Assembly (NCBI RefSeq): GCF_033239625.1
Contig: NZ_BTCK01000030.1
Span: 1-64,000 of the forward strand
Origin: Paenibacillus_T sp033239625
Lineage (GTDB): Bacteria > Bacillota > Bacilli > Paenibacillales > Paenibacillaceae
Length of the DNA stretch: 64,000 nt
Direction of reading: 5' to 3'
Part shown: positions 41,671 through 50,572 of the stretch, in pieces
Numbering within the stretch: position 1 is the first letter of the stretch
Layout of the letters: each line of letters starts with the position of its first letter
Position numbers and translations under genes: made by a program
Notes under the pieces: generated by a model
Database searches by the model: none
Told to the model about the DNA's origin: nothing
Seen by the model: the letters and a program-made list of their open reading frames with translations, nothing else

Positions 41671-42900
41671 CTATGGCGATGTCACAGCCTCCGGTTCCTT
41701 CTCGCTGTTGATCCGGCGCTTGCCGGCCACCGCCATCATAGCCATGGATAGCAGCATCAATGCCGCCAATCCAGTAATGAGCCACATCGTCGCGGTCGTG
41801 CCGTAGCTATCCATCAGCCAGCCCGCGATACGCGGGAAGACCGCTCCGCCGATACCGCCTGCAGCGACCATGAGGCTCGTCGTCCGTTCTGTCAGCCCCT
41901 CAATGCGGCTATTCGCATAGACAAGACCAACAGCGAACATGCCCGACATAATTAACCCGCCAATACACGTCCATATCATGAGGCCGTTGAACGACATCGT
42001 AACCGCCGACGCTGAGAATACGACGACCGTACCGATGCAAGCAGCCGTCAGATAGACCGGATAGCTGACCCGATCGGCCAATCTGCCGGCGAACAGCCTG
42101 CCGATGACCATGAACAGCCAGAACAAGCTAAGCACCGACGCCGCATTCGTTTCCTCTGCCCCCGTACGCTGCATTAGGAACGAAGCCAAGTAGTTGGAGA
42201 AGCTCATCTCCAGTCCGACATAGATAAGGAAGAACAGAATGCCGAAGATGAGAAAAGGCATCATGCTGCGGTTGTACTTCGCTTTCGCGACTGGCGCTTT
42301 ACCCTCTGCTGCACGAGCCTCGGCCGAACGGGAAGGCCAGCCGATCTGATCATCCGCCTTACCGAACGATACGGTCAGCCACAGCAGCATCGTCACACCG
42401 GAAATCGCGGTCAGCAGCGGGAACGTCAACTGCCAGTAGCCGAGATGGATGAGATACGCTGCGCCGAGCGGCATAATAAGCGCCCCGACCCCGAAGAACA
42501 CTTCAAGGAAGGCCATCGACGATGCCTTCTTCTTCTCCTCCGCCAGCTCGATGATCGTCGCTCCGACGATTGCTTCTGCCATACCGAAGCCAAGGCCCGC
42601 GAGCGGAGCAATGACCAGCATCAATCCCCATGGCGGCAGCATGCTGTAAGCAGCCTGCGCGACCGTCAGACTGGCGAAGGCGATGACGAGCGTGCTTCGT
42701 TTGCCGATCCGAGCGGTCAGCATCGGTGCGGCCAGTACCCCTATCAAATAACCGACGAACTGATCCGAGATCCACAAGCTTCCTATTTTATAATCCAAAT
42801 CGTAATATGCAATTATCGGCTCCAATAATGCACCAGTAAGAACCATAGCTAGCCCTATTAATAGATAGGACAGACTGCCGACGGCGATCAGTTTACGCAT
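41671..42900 (-). CDS. MFS transporter
   Basis: A 409-residue major facilitator with twelve predicted helices and a cytoplasmic loop near residues 190-215. The helix 2-3 loop RIGKRST and the helix 8-9 loop GRLFAGRLADRVS follow the MFS signature. Overall layout is like the fucose-permease (FHS) branch. AAGGAG precedes the ATG at 42900. Substrate unknown. Confidence 0.85.
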   Translation of the reverse strand: MRKLIAVGSLSYLLIGLAMVLTGALLEPIIAYYDLDYKIGSLWISDQFVGYLIGVLAAPMLTARIGKRSTLVIAFASLTVAQAAYSMLPPWGLMLVIAPLAGLGFGMAEAIVGATIIELAEEKKKASSMAFLEVFFGVGALIMPLGAAYLIHLGYWQLTFPLLTAISGVTMLLWLTVSFGKADDQIGWPSRSAEARAAEGKAPVAKAKYNRSMMPFLIFGILFFLIYVGLEMSFSNYLASFLMQRTGAEETNAASVLSLFWLFMVIGRLFAGRLADRVSYPVYLTAACIGTVVVFSASAVTMSFNGLMIWTCIGGLIMSGMFAVGLVYANSRIEGLTERTTSLMVAAGGIGGAVFPRIAGWLMDSYGTTATMWLITGLAALMLLSMAMMAVAGKRRINSEKEPEAVTSP

Positions 42901-43019
42901 ACGAGCTCCTTAAACTTTAAGCTAAGATTGCGATGCAATGCTCTCATCATACCACGATCGAGCTCGGTTCGTATTATAATGACACCAATAAGGATTCGAA
43001 TCTTTCGTGACAGGAGATC

Positions 43020-43526
43020 ATGCCAATCATGACTATGCCTTCTCAAAATCTGCATTTTCGCTTCGTCCCGATGAGCCGCGAGCATGCCGAGGAGCTGTGC
43101 AACTGGCGCTACGAGGCGCCGTTCGACCTCTACGGCTGGTCCGACTATCACGTCATGGAGGCCGAGGGCATCGAGTTCGGCGACGCCGATATTCGCAGCC
43201 AGCAATACATGGCTGTGCTTGACCAGAACGGCCAAATGATCGGCTTCGTCCAACTGTTCCCGCTGCTTGGCGTCACACGCCTCGGACTGGGACTGCGTCC
43301 TGATCGGTGCGGCCAAGGGCTTGGCGCTGCATTCGCCCGCGCCACCGCGGAGCAAGCGCTAAAGCGTGCGCCGCAAGACGAGATTGATCTCGAAGTGCTA
43401 ACCTGGAACGTACGAGCCATTCGCGCCTACCAGAAAGCAGGCTTCCACATCGCGGATACGTATGTAAGGCCGACGCCAACAGGAGAAGCCGAGTTCCACT
43501 GTATGGTATTCGCCGCCGCTGACTGA
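43020..43526 (+). CDS. GNAT-family N-acetyltransferase
   Basis: A 168-residue acetyltransferase. LGLGLRPDRCGQGLGAAFAR is motif A with the acetyl-CoA pyrophosphate loop (R/Q-x-x-G-x-G), and VLTWNVRAIRAYQKAGFHIA is motif B. It resembles RimJ/RimI-like enzymes. AGGAG is a few bases before the ATG at 43020. Acceptor substrate unknown. Confidence 0.87.
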   Translation: MPIMTMPSQNLHFRFVPMSREHAEELCNWRYEAPFDLYGWSDYHVMEAEGIEFGDADIRSQQYMAVLDQNGQMIGFVQLFPLLGVTRLGLGLRPDRCGQGLGAAFARATAEQALKRAPQDEIDLEVLTWNVRAIRAYQKAGFHIADTYVRPTPTGEAEFHCMVFAAAD

Positions 43527-43551
43527 GCAGCGACGGCGGTCGCGAATCATT

Positions 43552-43845
43552 TTAGATCAGACGAACGACTTGAATGACATTGCCGCCTTGCACAACCTCA
43601 ATCACATGCCGCTTCGGCACATATACAACCGCACCGTCGCCGACTCGAATGTCAGCCTGCTGCCCGAGCCCGTAGAATACGTCATCAGCCAGCGCTTCCA
43701 TCACTTCCGCTCGCTCCGTCTCCCCAAGCTCCTCCCATTCTTCCCTCGTCATCTCAAAAAATGTATAGCTGTTCGGAATCGCGCTTACCGCAGCCGTCAA
43801 ATCAGTCAATATATCCGCATATTCGCGTGCATGTCTAACGCCCAT
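43552..43845 (-). CDS. small protein of unknown function, 97 residues
   Basis: A soluble, acidic protein. The first 58 residues are helical (EYADILTDLTAAVSAIP, MTREEWEELGETERAEVMEA) and the rest strand-rich (DIRVGDGAVVYVPKRHVIEV). I do not recognise a family. AAAGGG precedes the ATG at 43845. A GC-rich hairpin over the GNAT stop codon (43514-43540) separates the two converging genes. Confidence 0.6.
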   Translation of the reverse strand: MGVRHAREYADILTDLTAAVSAIPNSYTFFEMTREEWEELGETERAEVMEALADDVFYGLGQQADIRVGDGAVVYVPKRHVIEVVQGGNVIQVVRLI

Positions 43846-44029
43846 GACTTCATCCCTTTCTTATCAGAACATCTTGTTGATGGTCATTCCATTTTACAAC
43901 AAAATAACAGCCCTTTCATTGCCAACCAAGCTATGTACACAAAACAATTTTTTAAACGTCTCTGCCTAAATTTATTCTGCATCGTCCGATTAGTTTCGAG
44001 TCCATTCCACAAAAAGGGACGTCCATCTA

Positions 44030-44057
44030 TAACTTCTGCCCCCTATCGTGTCGATAT
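44030..44057 (+). promoter_or_regulatory. candidate SigD-type promoter for motAB
   Basis: TAAC (44030-44033), 16 bases and GTCGATAT (44050-44057) approach the flagellar sigma consensus TAAA-N15-GCCGATAT, 80 bases before motA. Confidence 0.45.
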
Positions 44058-44137
44058 AGTTAGAAAAGAGATGCTTCGCGCATCAAGGCGCTATAACCAA
44101 GCAAGCCGAAACTTTCTACTATTGGACGGGGTGTATT

Positions 44138-44938
44138 ATGGAGAAATCAACTGGAATCGGTATTGGACTCGGGTTAGTCGCCGTCGTATTCGGCATGTAC
44201 CTTAAGGGAGCGCCAATCGTCAACCTGGTCAATAACCCAGCAGCTTATGTCATCATCTTGGTTGGTACGGCAGCATCGCTGTTCGTCGGTTTCCCACTAT
44301 CAGAGATTAAGAAAATTCCAACGCTATTCCGCATCATCTTCACGGAGCAGAAGCTGCCATCGCGCGAGAATCTGATCCGTCTGTTCATGGAATGGGCAAC
44401 GATCACGCGTCGTGAAGGTCTGCTCGCACTGGAAGCGAAAGTCGATGAAATCGATGACGCCTTCCTGCGCAACGGTATGCGGATGATTATTGACGGCAAT
44501 GAGCAAGAGTTCGTACGCGACGTTCTGCTCGAGGATATTTCCGCGACGGAACAACGCCATAAAGCAGGAGCACTGCTGTTCTCCCAGGCTGGTATGTATG
44601 CGCCGACGCTCGGGGTACTCGGTGCCGTTATCGGTCTGATCGCCGCACTGGCGGATATGAGCGATATGGAGAAGCTCTCCCATGCCATCGCAGCCGCGTT
44701 CATCGCGACGCTGCTCGGTATTTTCACCGGTTACGTTCTGTGGCATCCGATCTCGAACAAGCTGAAGCGCCTGTCCCAACGCGAGACGGAGCTTCGCATG
44801 ATGATGGTGGAAGGCCTGCTGTCGATTCAGAGCGGCGTATCTACAATCGCAATCAACCAGAAGCTGTCGGTTTACCTGACGCCTACGGAACGCTTGAAGA
44901 TGCAGGAGAAGGAGGAAGGCAGCGGTGAGAAAGCGTAA
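44138..44938 (+). CDS. motA: flagellar motor stator protein MotA
   Basis: A 266-residue stator subunit with four membrane helices: two near the start (about 5-50) and two in the second half (about 147-170, MYAPTLGVLGAVIGLIAALA, and 182-202). Between them is the cytoplasmic domain that meets FliG, with conserved charges in EWATITRREGLLALE. With MotB it forms the proton- or sodium-driven ion channel. It overlaps motB by 14 bases. Start ATG at 44138 with GGACGGGG upstream. Confidence 0.93.
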   Translation: MEKSTGIGIGLGLVAVVFGMYLKGAPIVNLVNNPAAYVIILVGTAASLFVGFPLSEIKKIPTLFRIIFTEQKLPSRENLIRLFMEWATITRREGLLALEAKVDEIDDAFLRNGMRMIIDGNEQEFVRDVLLEDISATEQRHKAGALLFSQAGMYAPTLGVLGAVIGLIAALADMSDMEKLSHAIAAAFIATLLGIFTGYVLWHPISNKLKRLSQRETELRMMMVEGLLSIQSGVSTIAINQKLSVYLTPTERLKMQEKEEGSGEKA

Positions 44939-45770
44939 ACACGGTAGTGATCACGAGGAGCATGCGGACGAGTCCTGGCTCATCCCTTATGCCGACCTAA
45001 TGACGCTGCTGCTGGCGCTATTCATTGTCTTGTTCTCCATGAGCTCTGTTGACGCGAAGCGATTCGACGAGATGAGCCGCGCGTTCAACTTGGCACTCGA
45101 TGGCGGTATTGGTGTATTGGACGGCGGCAAGACGCTGGACGAGAACATGACGCCTAAGAAGGATAACGAAGAGAGCCAGCAGACGCAGGACATTACACAG
45201 GCGGCTGCGAAGAAGAATCAGAACGACGATCTCGAGAAGCTGCGGAAGAAAGAACAAGAAGATCTCGAGAAGCTGAAGAAGCAGCTCGACAAATATATTA
45301 AGACGGCGGGCCTGACAACCCAGCTCGACACGAAGCTGAATCAGTCTCAGCTGCTCATTACGATCAGCGATAACGCGCTGTTCGCATCCGGCAGCGCCGA
45401 TCTGAAGCCGGAATCGAAGAAGCTGGGCCAAGCCATCTCGAAGATGCTTAAGCAGTATCCTGGTTACGAGATTATCGTAGCCGGCCATACCGACAACCAG
45501 CCGATCTCGAACAGCATCTTCCGCAACAACTGGGAGCTCAGCTCGCAGCGTGCGCTCAACTTCATGGAGATTCTGCTCACAAGCTCGGCGCTCGATCCGA
45601 CCCTTATCAGCTCGACCGGTTATGGCGAATATCGCCCGCTCGACACGAACAAGACCGACGCAGGGCGTGCGAAGAACCGCCGCGTAGAAGTATCTCTCAT
45701 GCGCAAGTATACCGACGTCGATACGGTTACGAACAATACAGCGGCCACGGCCGCTGCAACGAACGAGTAA
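44925..45770 (+). CDS. motB: flagellar motor stator protein MotB
   Basis: A 281-residue stator subunit. After a charged start lies one membrane helix with the ion-binding Asp in IPYADLMTLLLALFIVLFSM (about 21-40; Asp at 25). A coiled, charged segment covers about 85-125, and the OmpA-like peptidoglycan-binding domain about 135-265 has VAGHTDNQPISNSIFRNNWE and LSSQRALNFME. GTG start at 44925 after AAGGAGG. Asp followed by Leu, not Tyr, slightly favours proton coupling. Confidence 0.93.
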   Translation: MRKRKHGSDHEEHADESWLIPYADLMTLLLALFIVLFSMSSVDAKRFDEMSRAFNLALDGGIGVLDGGKTLDENMTPKKDNEESQQTQDITQAAAKKNQNDDLEKLRKKEQEDLEKLKKQLDKYIKTAGLTTQLDTKLNQSQLLITISDNALFASGSADLKPESKKLGQAISKMLKQYPGYEIIVAGHTDNQPISNSIFRNNWELSSQRALNFMEILLTSSALDPTLISSTGYGEYRPLDTNKTDAGRAKNRRVEVSLMRKYTDVDTVTNNTAATAAATNE

Positions 45771-45783
45771 CCCATTACACAAC

Positions 45784-45831
45784 AAAGGCTGAACCACGAA
45801 TCGCCCGTAGGCGATACACGGTTCAGCCTTT
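45784..45831. terminator. bidirectional terminator
   Basis: AAAGGCTGAACC pairs with GGTTCAGCCTTT (12 bp) between motB and the converging pseudouridine synthase gene. Confidence 0.75.
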
Positions 45832-45838
45832 GTTCTTG

Positions 45839-46543
45839 TTAGTCTGCCGGATCGTAATTGAGCGTCTGGAACAGCTCGTCCAGCTCATCGCGCTGCAAAT
45901 CCCGCCATCTGCCGATCGCAAGGTCGCCTAGATGGATGTTCATAATGCGCAGCCGTCTCAGCCTTACGACACGGTAGCCGAAAGCTTCGCACATCCGGCG
46001 AATCTGTCGGTTCTTGCCTTCTGTCAGAATGATCTTGAACATTCGCTCCGCCACACGCGTCACCTTGCATGGCAGCGTCATCGTGCCGAGAATGCGGACG
46101 CCCTCGCTCATCCCTTTCAGAAACATCGGCGTTACCGCCCGATCGACTGTGACAATGTACTCCTTCTCGTGGCGTCCTTCTGACCGCAGAATCCGGTTGA
46201 CGATATCGCCGTCGTTGGTCATCAGGATGAGACCTTCCGAATCTTTATCCAGTCGCCCGATCGGGAAAATCCGTTCCTTATGTCCGACGAAATCTACAAT
46301 ATTGCCTTTCACCTGCTGCTCTGTCGTGCTCGTAATGCCTACGGGCTTGTTGAGCGCGATATACACATGGCGCTTCGAAGCGCCAACCCGTTTGCCGTTG
46401 ACGCGAACGTCGTCGCCTGGCTCAGCTTGGCTGCCAAGCTGAGCCTTCACGCCGTTGATCGTGACACGGCCTTCCTCTACGAGCTTGTCGGCCTCTCGGC
46501 GTGAGCAGAATCCCGTCTCGCTTATAAACTTATTAATTCTCAC
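45839..46543 (-). CDS. 23S rRNA pseudouridine synthase, RluB/RluF type
   Basis: A 234-residue RNA-modifying enzyme that turns uridine into pseudouridine. The S4 RNA-binding domain (about 1-60) opens MRINKFISETGFCSRREADK; the catalytic domain has IGRLDKDSEGLILMTNDGD with the nucleophile Asp in GRLDKDSEGL, and KNRQIRRMCEAFGYRVVRLR. Closest by motif to RluF (uridine 2604 of 23S rRNA). GTG start behind GGGGTGA. Confidence 0.92.
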   Translation of the reverse strand: MRINKFISETGFCSRREADKLVEEGRVTINGVKAQLGSQAEPGDDVRVNGKRVGASKRHVYIALNKPVGITSTTEQQVKGNIVDFVGHKERIFPIGRLDKDSEGLILMTNDGDIVNRILRSEGRHEKEYIVTVDRAVTPMFLKGMSEGVRILGTMTLPCKVTRVAERMFKIILTEGKNRQIRRMCEAFGYRVVRLRRLRIMNIHLGDLAIGRWRDLQRDELDELFQTLNYDPAD

Positions 46544-46549
46544 TTGTCT

Positions 46550-47368
46550 TCACCCCATCATGCCGCTATCCGTACTATCATTCATGCTGCCGCCGTTTCC
46601 TTGCGATGGAGCGCCGAGCTCCGCTGTATCCGCAGAGTTATACACATATACGCCTTCCGTAGCGGTACGCGATCCTGCCTGCAGCATCGCTGCAGCGACT
46701 GTATCGCCGCTAATCGGCCGATAACGCTTCAGCGCGCCCATCATGAGCGGACGAATCGCCAGCGCGGCCCAGGAGCCGAATAACTCGCCAAGGCGCACCT
46801 CCTGCCGTTTGCCGAGCAGCAACGATGGACGGAACAAGTGAAGCTCCGGCAGCTTCAGCTCTGCCAGCTCCTCCTCGAGCTCTCCCTTCACCCTGCTGTA
46901 GAAAAACGGCGACGTCGTCGAAGCGCCCATCGCAGTAACGGCCACATACTTGCGTACCCGCTGAGCTTTCGCCCACTCGCCCAACACCAGCGGGTAGTCG
47001 AGATCGACTTTACGGAACGCTTCCTTCGTCTTCGCCTTCCGTATGGTCGTACCGAGCGCACAGTAGACGACATCTGCCTCGACGTCGGACAACGCTTCAT
47101 ACATGCGGTCGAAATCAGCGACGATAACCCGCAGCTTGCCCACATTCGCTCCTGCAGCTGCAACTACCCGTCCAGATGCGCCATCCAGCGGCCGTCTGGC
47201 CAGTACAGTCAAGCTGATGCAATGCGGCTCCGCCAGCAGTCTTCTAAGCAGTGCGCTGCCCACCAGGCCCGTAGCGCCCACTAGAAGCGCCCGATACTCC
47301 ATTGCAGGAGCGGATCGTGATTGATTCCGTTCCACGTGCCGATCCCATCCTTCATATGCCGCATTCAA
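46550..47368 (-). CDS. NAD(P)-binding epimerase-like oxidoreductase
   Basis: An atypical short-chain dehydrogenase of 272 residues. The dinucleotide loop is LLVGATGLVGSALLRRLLAE (about 28-47), followed by DVVYCALGTTIRKAKTKEAF and KYVAVTAMGASTTSPFFYSR, where Y-S-R-V-K gives a YxxxK-like pair. This is the NAD(P)H-binding/HTATIP2-like family. The real start may be the Met of MEYRALLVG (47302); neither has a strong ribosome site. Confidence 0.75.
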   Translation of the reverse strand: MNAAYEGWDRHVERNQSRSAPAMEYRALLVGATGLVGSALLRRLLAEPHCISLTVLARRPLDGASGRVVAAAGANVGKLRVIVADFDRMYEALSDVEADVVYCALGTTIRKAKTKEAFRKVDLDYPLVLGEWAKAQRVRKYVAVTAMGASTTSPFFYSRVKGELEEELAELKLPELHLFRPSLLLGKRQEVRLGELFGSWAALAIRPLMMGALKRYRPISGDTVAAAMLQAGSRTATEGVYVYNSADTAELGAPSQGNGGSMNDSTDSGMMG

Positions 47369-47441
47369 TTCTAACGATCTGTATCGTCTATTGTACCTGA
47401 TTTCGGCTCGTCAATCGAGACCGCCTCGACGCACAGAACAT

Positions 47442-49274
47442 CTATGAAATATGTCGCATGGCTTCCATCATGTCACTCTCGGCCTGCAGCTCTATAACGG
47501 AGTCGCCGCAAGGGAGTTTGATTATAGCCGTTGTACCGACTTCAAGCTGGCTCTTGAACTCCAGCGTACCGCGATGACTCTGAATAATCCGCTGGCTGAT
47601 CATAATGCCAAGACCGGTGCCGGATTCCTTCCCCGTAACGAACGGATCGCCCAGCTTCCGAATCATCTCCTCCGGTATTCCGCAGCCCTCGTCGGTAATC
47701 GTAATAACCGCGTCGCGATTGTCCCCCCTGCCACCTATGATGGAGATCGTCCCGCCGCGCGGCATGGACTCCATCGCATTTTTGAGCAAATTAATAAATA
47801 CTTGCTTCAACTGATTCTCTTCACACGAAATATAGCATGGATCGTCCGGGAACTCGTACTTGAATATGATGCCGTGCAAATGAGCCTGACTGTCCAGCAG
47901 CGACAGCACATCGCCCATGATGTAGCGGATATCCTTCACCTCGAACTTCGTCGCTTGCGGCTTCGCGAGTATGAGGAACTCTCCAACGATTAGATTGATT
48001 CGGTCAAGCTCCGCCATCATCATCTCTACATGATTGATGTTCAGCTTGTTCGTCTGGCGCTGCAACTGCAGGAAGCCCTTCAGCGTCGTCAACGGGTTAC
48101 GGATCTCATGCGCAACGCCTGCGGCAAGTTGGCCGACCGTCGTCAGTTTCTCCGATCGTCTGAGCAGCTCCTCCATTTTGTTACGGCTCGTCATATCTCT
48201 CGTAATGCTCGCAATCGCACGGACAGTGCCTGCCGCATCGCGAATCGGCGAGGTCGTCACGCTGACGGCAATCCGGTCGCCGTTCTTCGTTACTCGCGCA
48301 GATTCAATCGGCGGCAGCACCTTGCCAGCCAGCATCGCATCCTTCGCCTTCTGTTCTTCCTGCTCCAGCTCGACAGGAACCAGCCGCAGGTTGAACCCGA
48401 CGGCCTCCGACTCCTTGTACCCGAACATCTGGGTGAAGGCATGGTTGACCGACAGAATGCGGCCATTCAAATCCACTACATGAATCGCGTCCGTCGTATG
48501 ATTAATGAACGATTCCAGATGATCTTTCATTGCGCGGTTTTCTTCAAAGGCGAATTTGAGCTTATTCATATAAACGCTGATGTTTTTGGACATATTATTC
48601 ATCTGTAGAGACAGCTGACCGAACTCGTCACGGCCTTTGACCGGGATCATATCATCGAACTGCGCATTAGACAGCTTCCCGATCTTCCATACGATCGTAT
48701 CTAGCGGCCGGAATACGCGTCCGAGCAGCAGATAAGCCATGAGCGTCATCACGATAAGCAGAACGGCGGAGAGCAGAATTTGTTCGGTCATCTGCTTGCG
48801 CACAAGCGTATCCACGCTCTTCAGATTGAGCACGGTACGAACAACCGTCGGTTCCTCGAGGTCAAGCTTCTTATAATAGATCATAACGTGGGTTCCATCC
48901 GCGAGCCGGGCGTCCTTGGACAACTCGGTCTTCTCCACCGTGCGCTTGACTCTATCCAACTCGCTATGTCCCCGATTCAGCTTGAAGCTGCCATAGATAA
49001 GAACAGGCTGGCCTTCTACCAGACGGAACGCGCTCATCTCCATCACATCATCCACAACGAGACTGTGAGGCGTTCCCACCGAGGTTATGTAATTCTCTAT
49101 AGCGGCTTCGTCTGACAACCTAGTTGATACATCCTCCAGATAGAGAGAGGCTTCTTCCTTCAAATTATAAGTAGACGTCATCCGAAGATGAACCAAGTGT
49201 GCGGCTAGAAGGACGAATATGATACCGGCGATGATCAGCGTAAGTTTTTGCTTGACCGACACAGCACGACACAT
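47442..49274 (-). CDS. PAS-domain sensor histidine kinase, sporulation-kinase type
   Basis: A 610-residue membrane kinase. Two membrane helices (about 9-29 and 165-187) frame an outer sensor domain; then come HAMP (about 188-240), PAS with PAC (about 255-370), the H-box VAHEIRNPLTTLKGFLQLQR (His near 398) and the ATPase domain with N-box QVFINLLKNAMESM, G1 DEGCGIPEE and G2 GTGLGIMIS. The H-box is like Kin-type kinases feeding Spo0A. No response regulator gene is adjacent, as for the Kin kinases. Confidence 0.9.
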   Translation of the reverse strand: MCRAVSVKQKLTLIIAGIIFVLLAAHLVHLRMTSTYNLKEEASLYLEDVSTRLSDEAAIENYITSVGTPHSLVVDDVMEMSAFRLVEGQPVLIYGSFKLNRGHSELDRVKRTVEKTELSKDARLADGTHVMIYYKKLDLEEPTVVRTVLNLKSVDTLVRKQMTEQILLSAVLLIVMTLMAYLLLGRVFRPLDTIVWKIGKLSNAQFDDMIPVKGRDEFGQLSLQMNNMSKNISVYMNKLKFAFEENRAMKDHLESFINHTTDAIHVVDLNGRILSVNHAFTQMFGYKESEAVGFNLRLVPVELEQEEQKAKDAMLAGKVLPPIESARVTKNGDRIAVSVTTSPIRDAAGTVRAIASITRDMTSRNKMEELLRRSEKLTTVGQLAAGVAHEIRNPLTTLKGFLQLQRQTNKLNINHVEMMMAELDRINLIVGEFLILAKPQATKFEVKDIRYIMGDVLSLLDSQAHLHGIIFKYEFPDDPCYISCEENQLKQVFINLLKNAMESMPRGGTISIIGGRGDNRDAVITITDEGCGIPEEMIRKLGDPFVTGKESGTGLGIMISQRIIQSHRGTLEFKSQLEVGTTAIIKLPCGDSVIELQAESDMMEAMRHIS

Positions 49275-49395
49275 CCTTTATTTTCTGTTTTTCGCTCATT
49301 TTCGCTATAATTCTCTATATTTGCATCATACCATATTTTCCATCAAATGAAAGCGACTAGGCAAATGACTGCTTGCGTTAACATTTCATCCCCAA

Positions 49396-49543
49396 TTATC
49401 CTCAGATTATGTGTGCATGAATTGTGTAAAAAAGGGGCGTTGCACACATTTTACTCACATTATCCACATGGTTACCCACAGTTCCGCACAAGTTGTGGAT
49501 GAATAAGTGGACAACTAGACCGATTTATCCCCAGTTATCCACA
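49396..49543. other. DnaA-box cluster upstream of tadA
   Basis: Two perfect TTATCCACA boxes (49460-49468 and 49535-49543) with near boxes TTATCCTCA (49396-49404), TTACCCACA (49472-49480), TCATCCACA on the minus strand (49494-49502) and TTATCCCCA (49525-49533) within 150 bases. The 49275-49691 gap is otherwise AT-rich with no gene. Confidence 0.65.
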
Positions 49544-49691
49544 TAACTATGCACATGGTGTTAACAACGAATGTTTGTTCGTGGCATAATTCGATTTTGT
49601 TCGACATAGCGAGCTCGTCGAAATGGGTATAACCTCGTCAGAGGAACTATTTCGGGTTACAATATAGGCAATATAGGCGAGGTGAACCATA

Positions 49692-50186
49692 GTGGAAGTG
49701 AATGAAACTGCGCAGCGGTTTGAACGAGAAGAAGATCGGCGCTGGATGGCCGAAGCAATAGAGGAAGCCCGCAAAGCGGAAGCGATTGGCGAAGTGCCGA
49801 TCGGTGCGGTCATCGTACGGAATGGCGAGGTAATTGGTCGCGGGTATAACTTACGGGAGACAGGGCACGATGCAACAGCCCATGCGGAGATGATTGCGAT
49901 CCGGGAAGCGAGCCAGCACATTGAAGCTTGGCGTCTTCTCGACTGCACGCTGTACGTGACGCTTGAGCCTTGTCCGATGTGCGCTGGCGCGATTGTGCAA
50001 TCGCGTGTGAAACGTGTCGTATATGGAACGCATGATCCGAAGGCGGGATGTGCGGGGACGTTGATGAACCTGCTGCAAGAGCCCCGTTTCAATCATGAAA
50101 CGGAGCTCACTAGCGGGATCATGCAAGAGGAGTGTGCTACCTTGCTTACTGCATTCTTCCGAAAACTACGTAATAAACGCGGGTAG
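49692..50186 (+). CDS. tadA: tRNA adenosine-34 deaminase
   Basis: A 164-residue zinc deaminase that turns A34 of tRNA-Arg(ACG) to inosine for wobble decoding. Catalytic motifs are HAEMIAIREA (His ligand and proton-shuttle Glu) and TLEPCPMCAGAIVQSRV (two Cys ligands). GTG start at 49692 with AGGTGA six bases upstream. In most Bacillales tadA is followed by the SRP RNA and dnaX; neither is here, which points to rearrangement. Confidence 0.95.
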   Translation: MEVNETAQRFEREEDRRWMAEAIEEARKAEAIGEVPIGAVIVRNGEVIGRGYNLRETGHDATAHAEMIAIREASQHIEAWRLLDCTLYVTLEPCPMCAGAIVQSRVKRVVYGTHDPKAGCAGTLMNLLQEPRFNHETELTSGIMQEECATLLTAFFRKLRNKRG

Positions 50187-50201
50187 CGGCAGCTGCAGCT
50201 A

Positions 50202-50396
50202 TCATACGGAGTTGCGCGGCGCGGCCGCGCATGATCTCCCTTTCATATGCATTTGCTGCAAAACAAGAATGATACGATCCGCTTCCTCACTGACAGCAAG
50301 TACATCCGGGTCCGTCAAATTCCCCCGCTCTTCAGCCATTTCATTAAGCTTCAGACGGAGCGCTTGAAGTTGGGTGAGCAGTTCATTCTTATCCAT
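50202..50396 (-). CDS. Spo0E-like aspartyl-phosphate phosphatase
   Basis: A 64-residue protein of the Spo0E type, which removes phosphate from Spo0A~P and delays sporulation. LRLKLNEMAEERG is the first helix and DPDVLAVSEEADRIILVLQQ the second, with SEEAD in place of the classical SQELD motif. The Ala for Leu change is within family variation. Short, with a weak ribosome site. Confidence 0.7.
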   Translation of the reverse strand: MDKNELLTQLQALRLKLNEMAEERGNLTDPDVLAVSEEADRIILVLQQMHMKGRSCAAAPRNSV

Positions 50397-50441
50397 GACA
50401 CACGCTCTAGGCTCGCTCCTATCGTTTAGACCACTCTGGTG

Positions 50442-50567
50442 TTAGTTATCTAACTCATTATAACGAACGATATCCAGATCGTGTGTTGGAATCTGTCGAA
50501 TGATTTGGGAAAAAACCTCATATTTTTCGACAAATGTATACGATAAGTAGGACTTTTCACCTTTCAT
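50442..50567 (-). CDS. possible small protein, 41 residues
   Basis: A 41-codon frame (MKGEKSYLSYTFVEKYEVFS...) directly after the DUF1648 gene, with GGAAGG six or seven bases before the ATG. No signal or family recognised. Spacing and ribosome site are the only support. Confidence 0.3.
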   Translation of the reverse strand: MKGEKSYLSYTFVEKYEVFSQIIRQIPTHDLDIVRYNELDN

Positions 50568-50572
50568 TTCTT

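Noticed and set aside
49396..49543. Calling the DnaA-box cluster the chromosomal origin
   Set aside because: No dnaA, dnaN or AT-rich unwinding element with DnaA-trio can be shown here; only a box cluster is supported.
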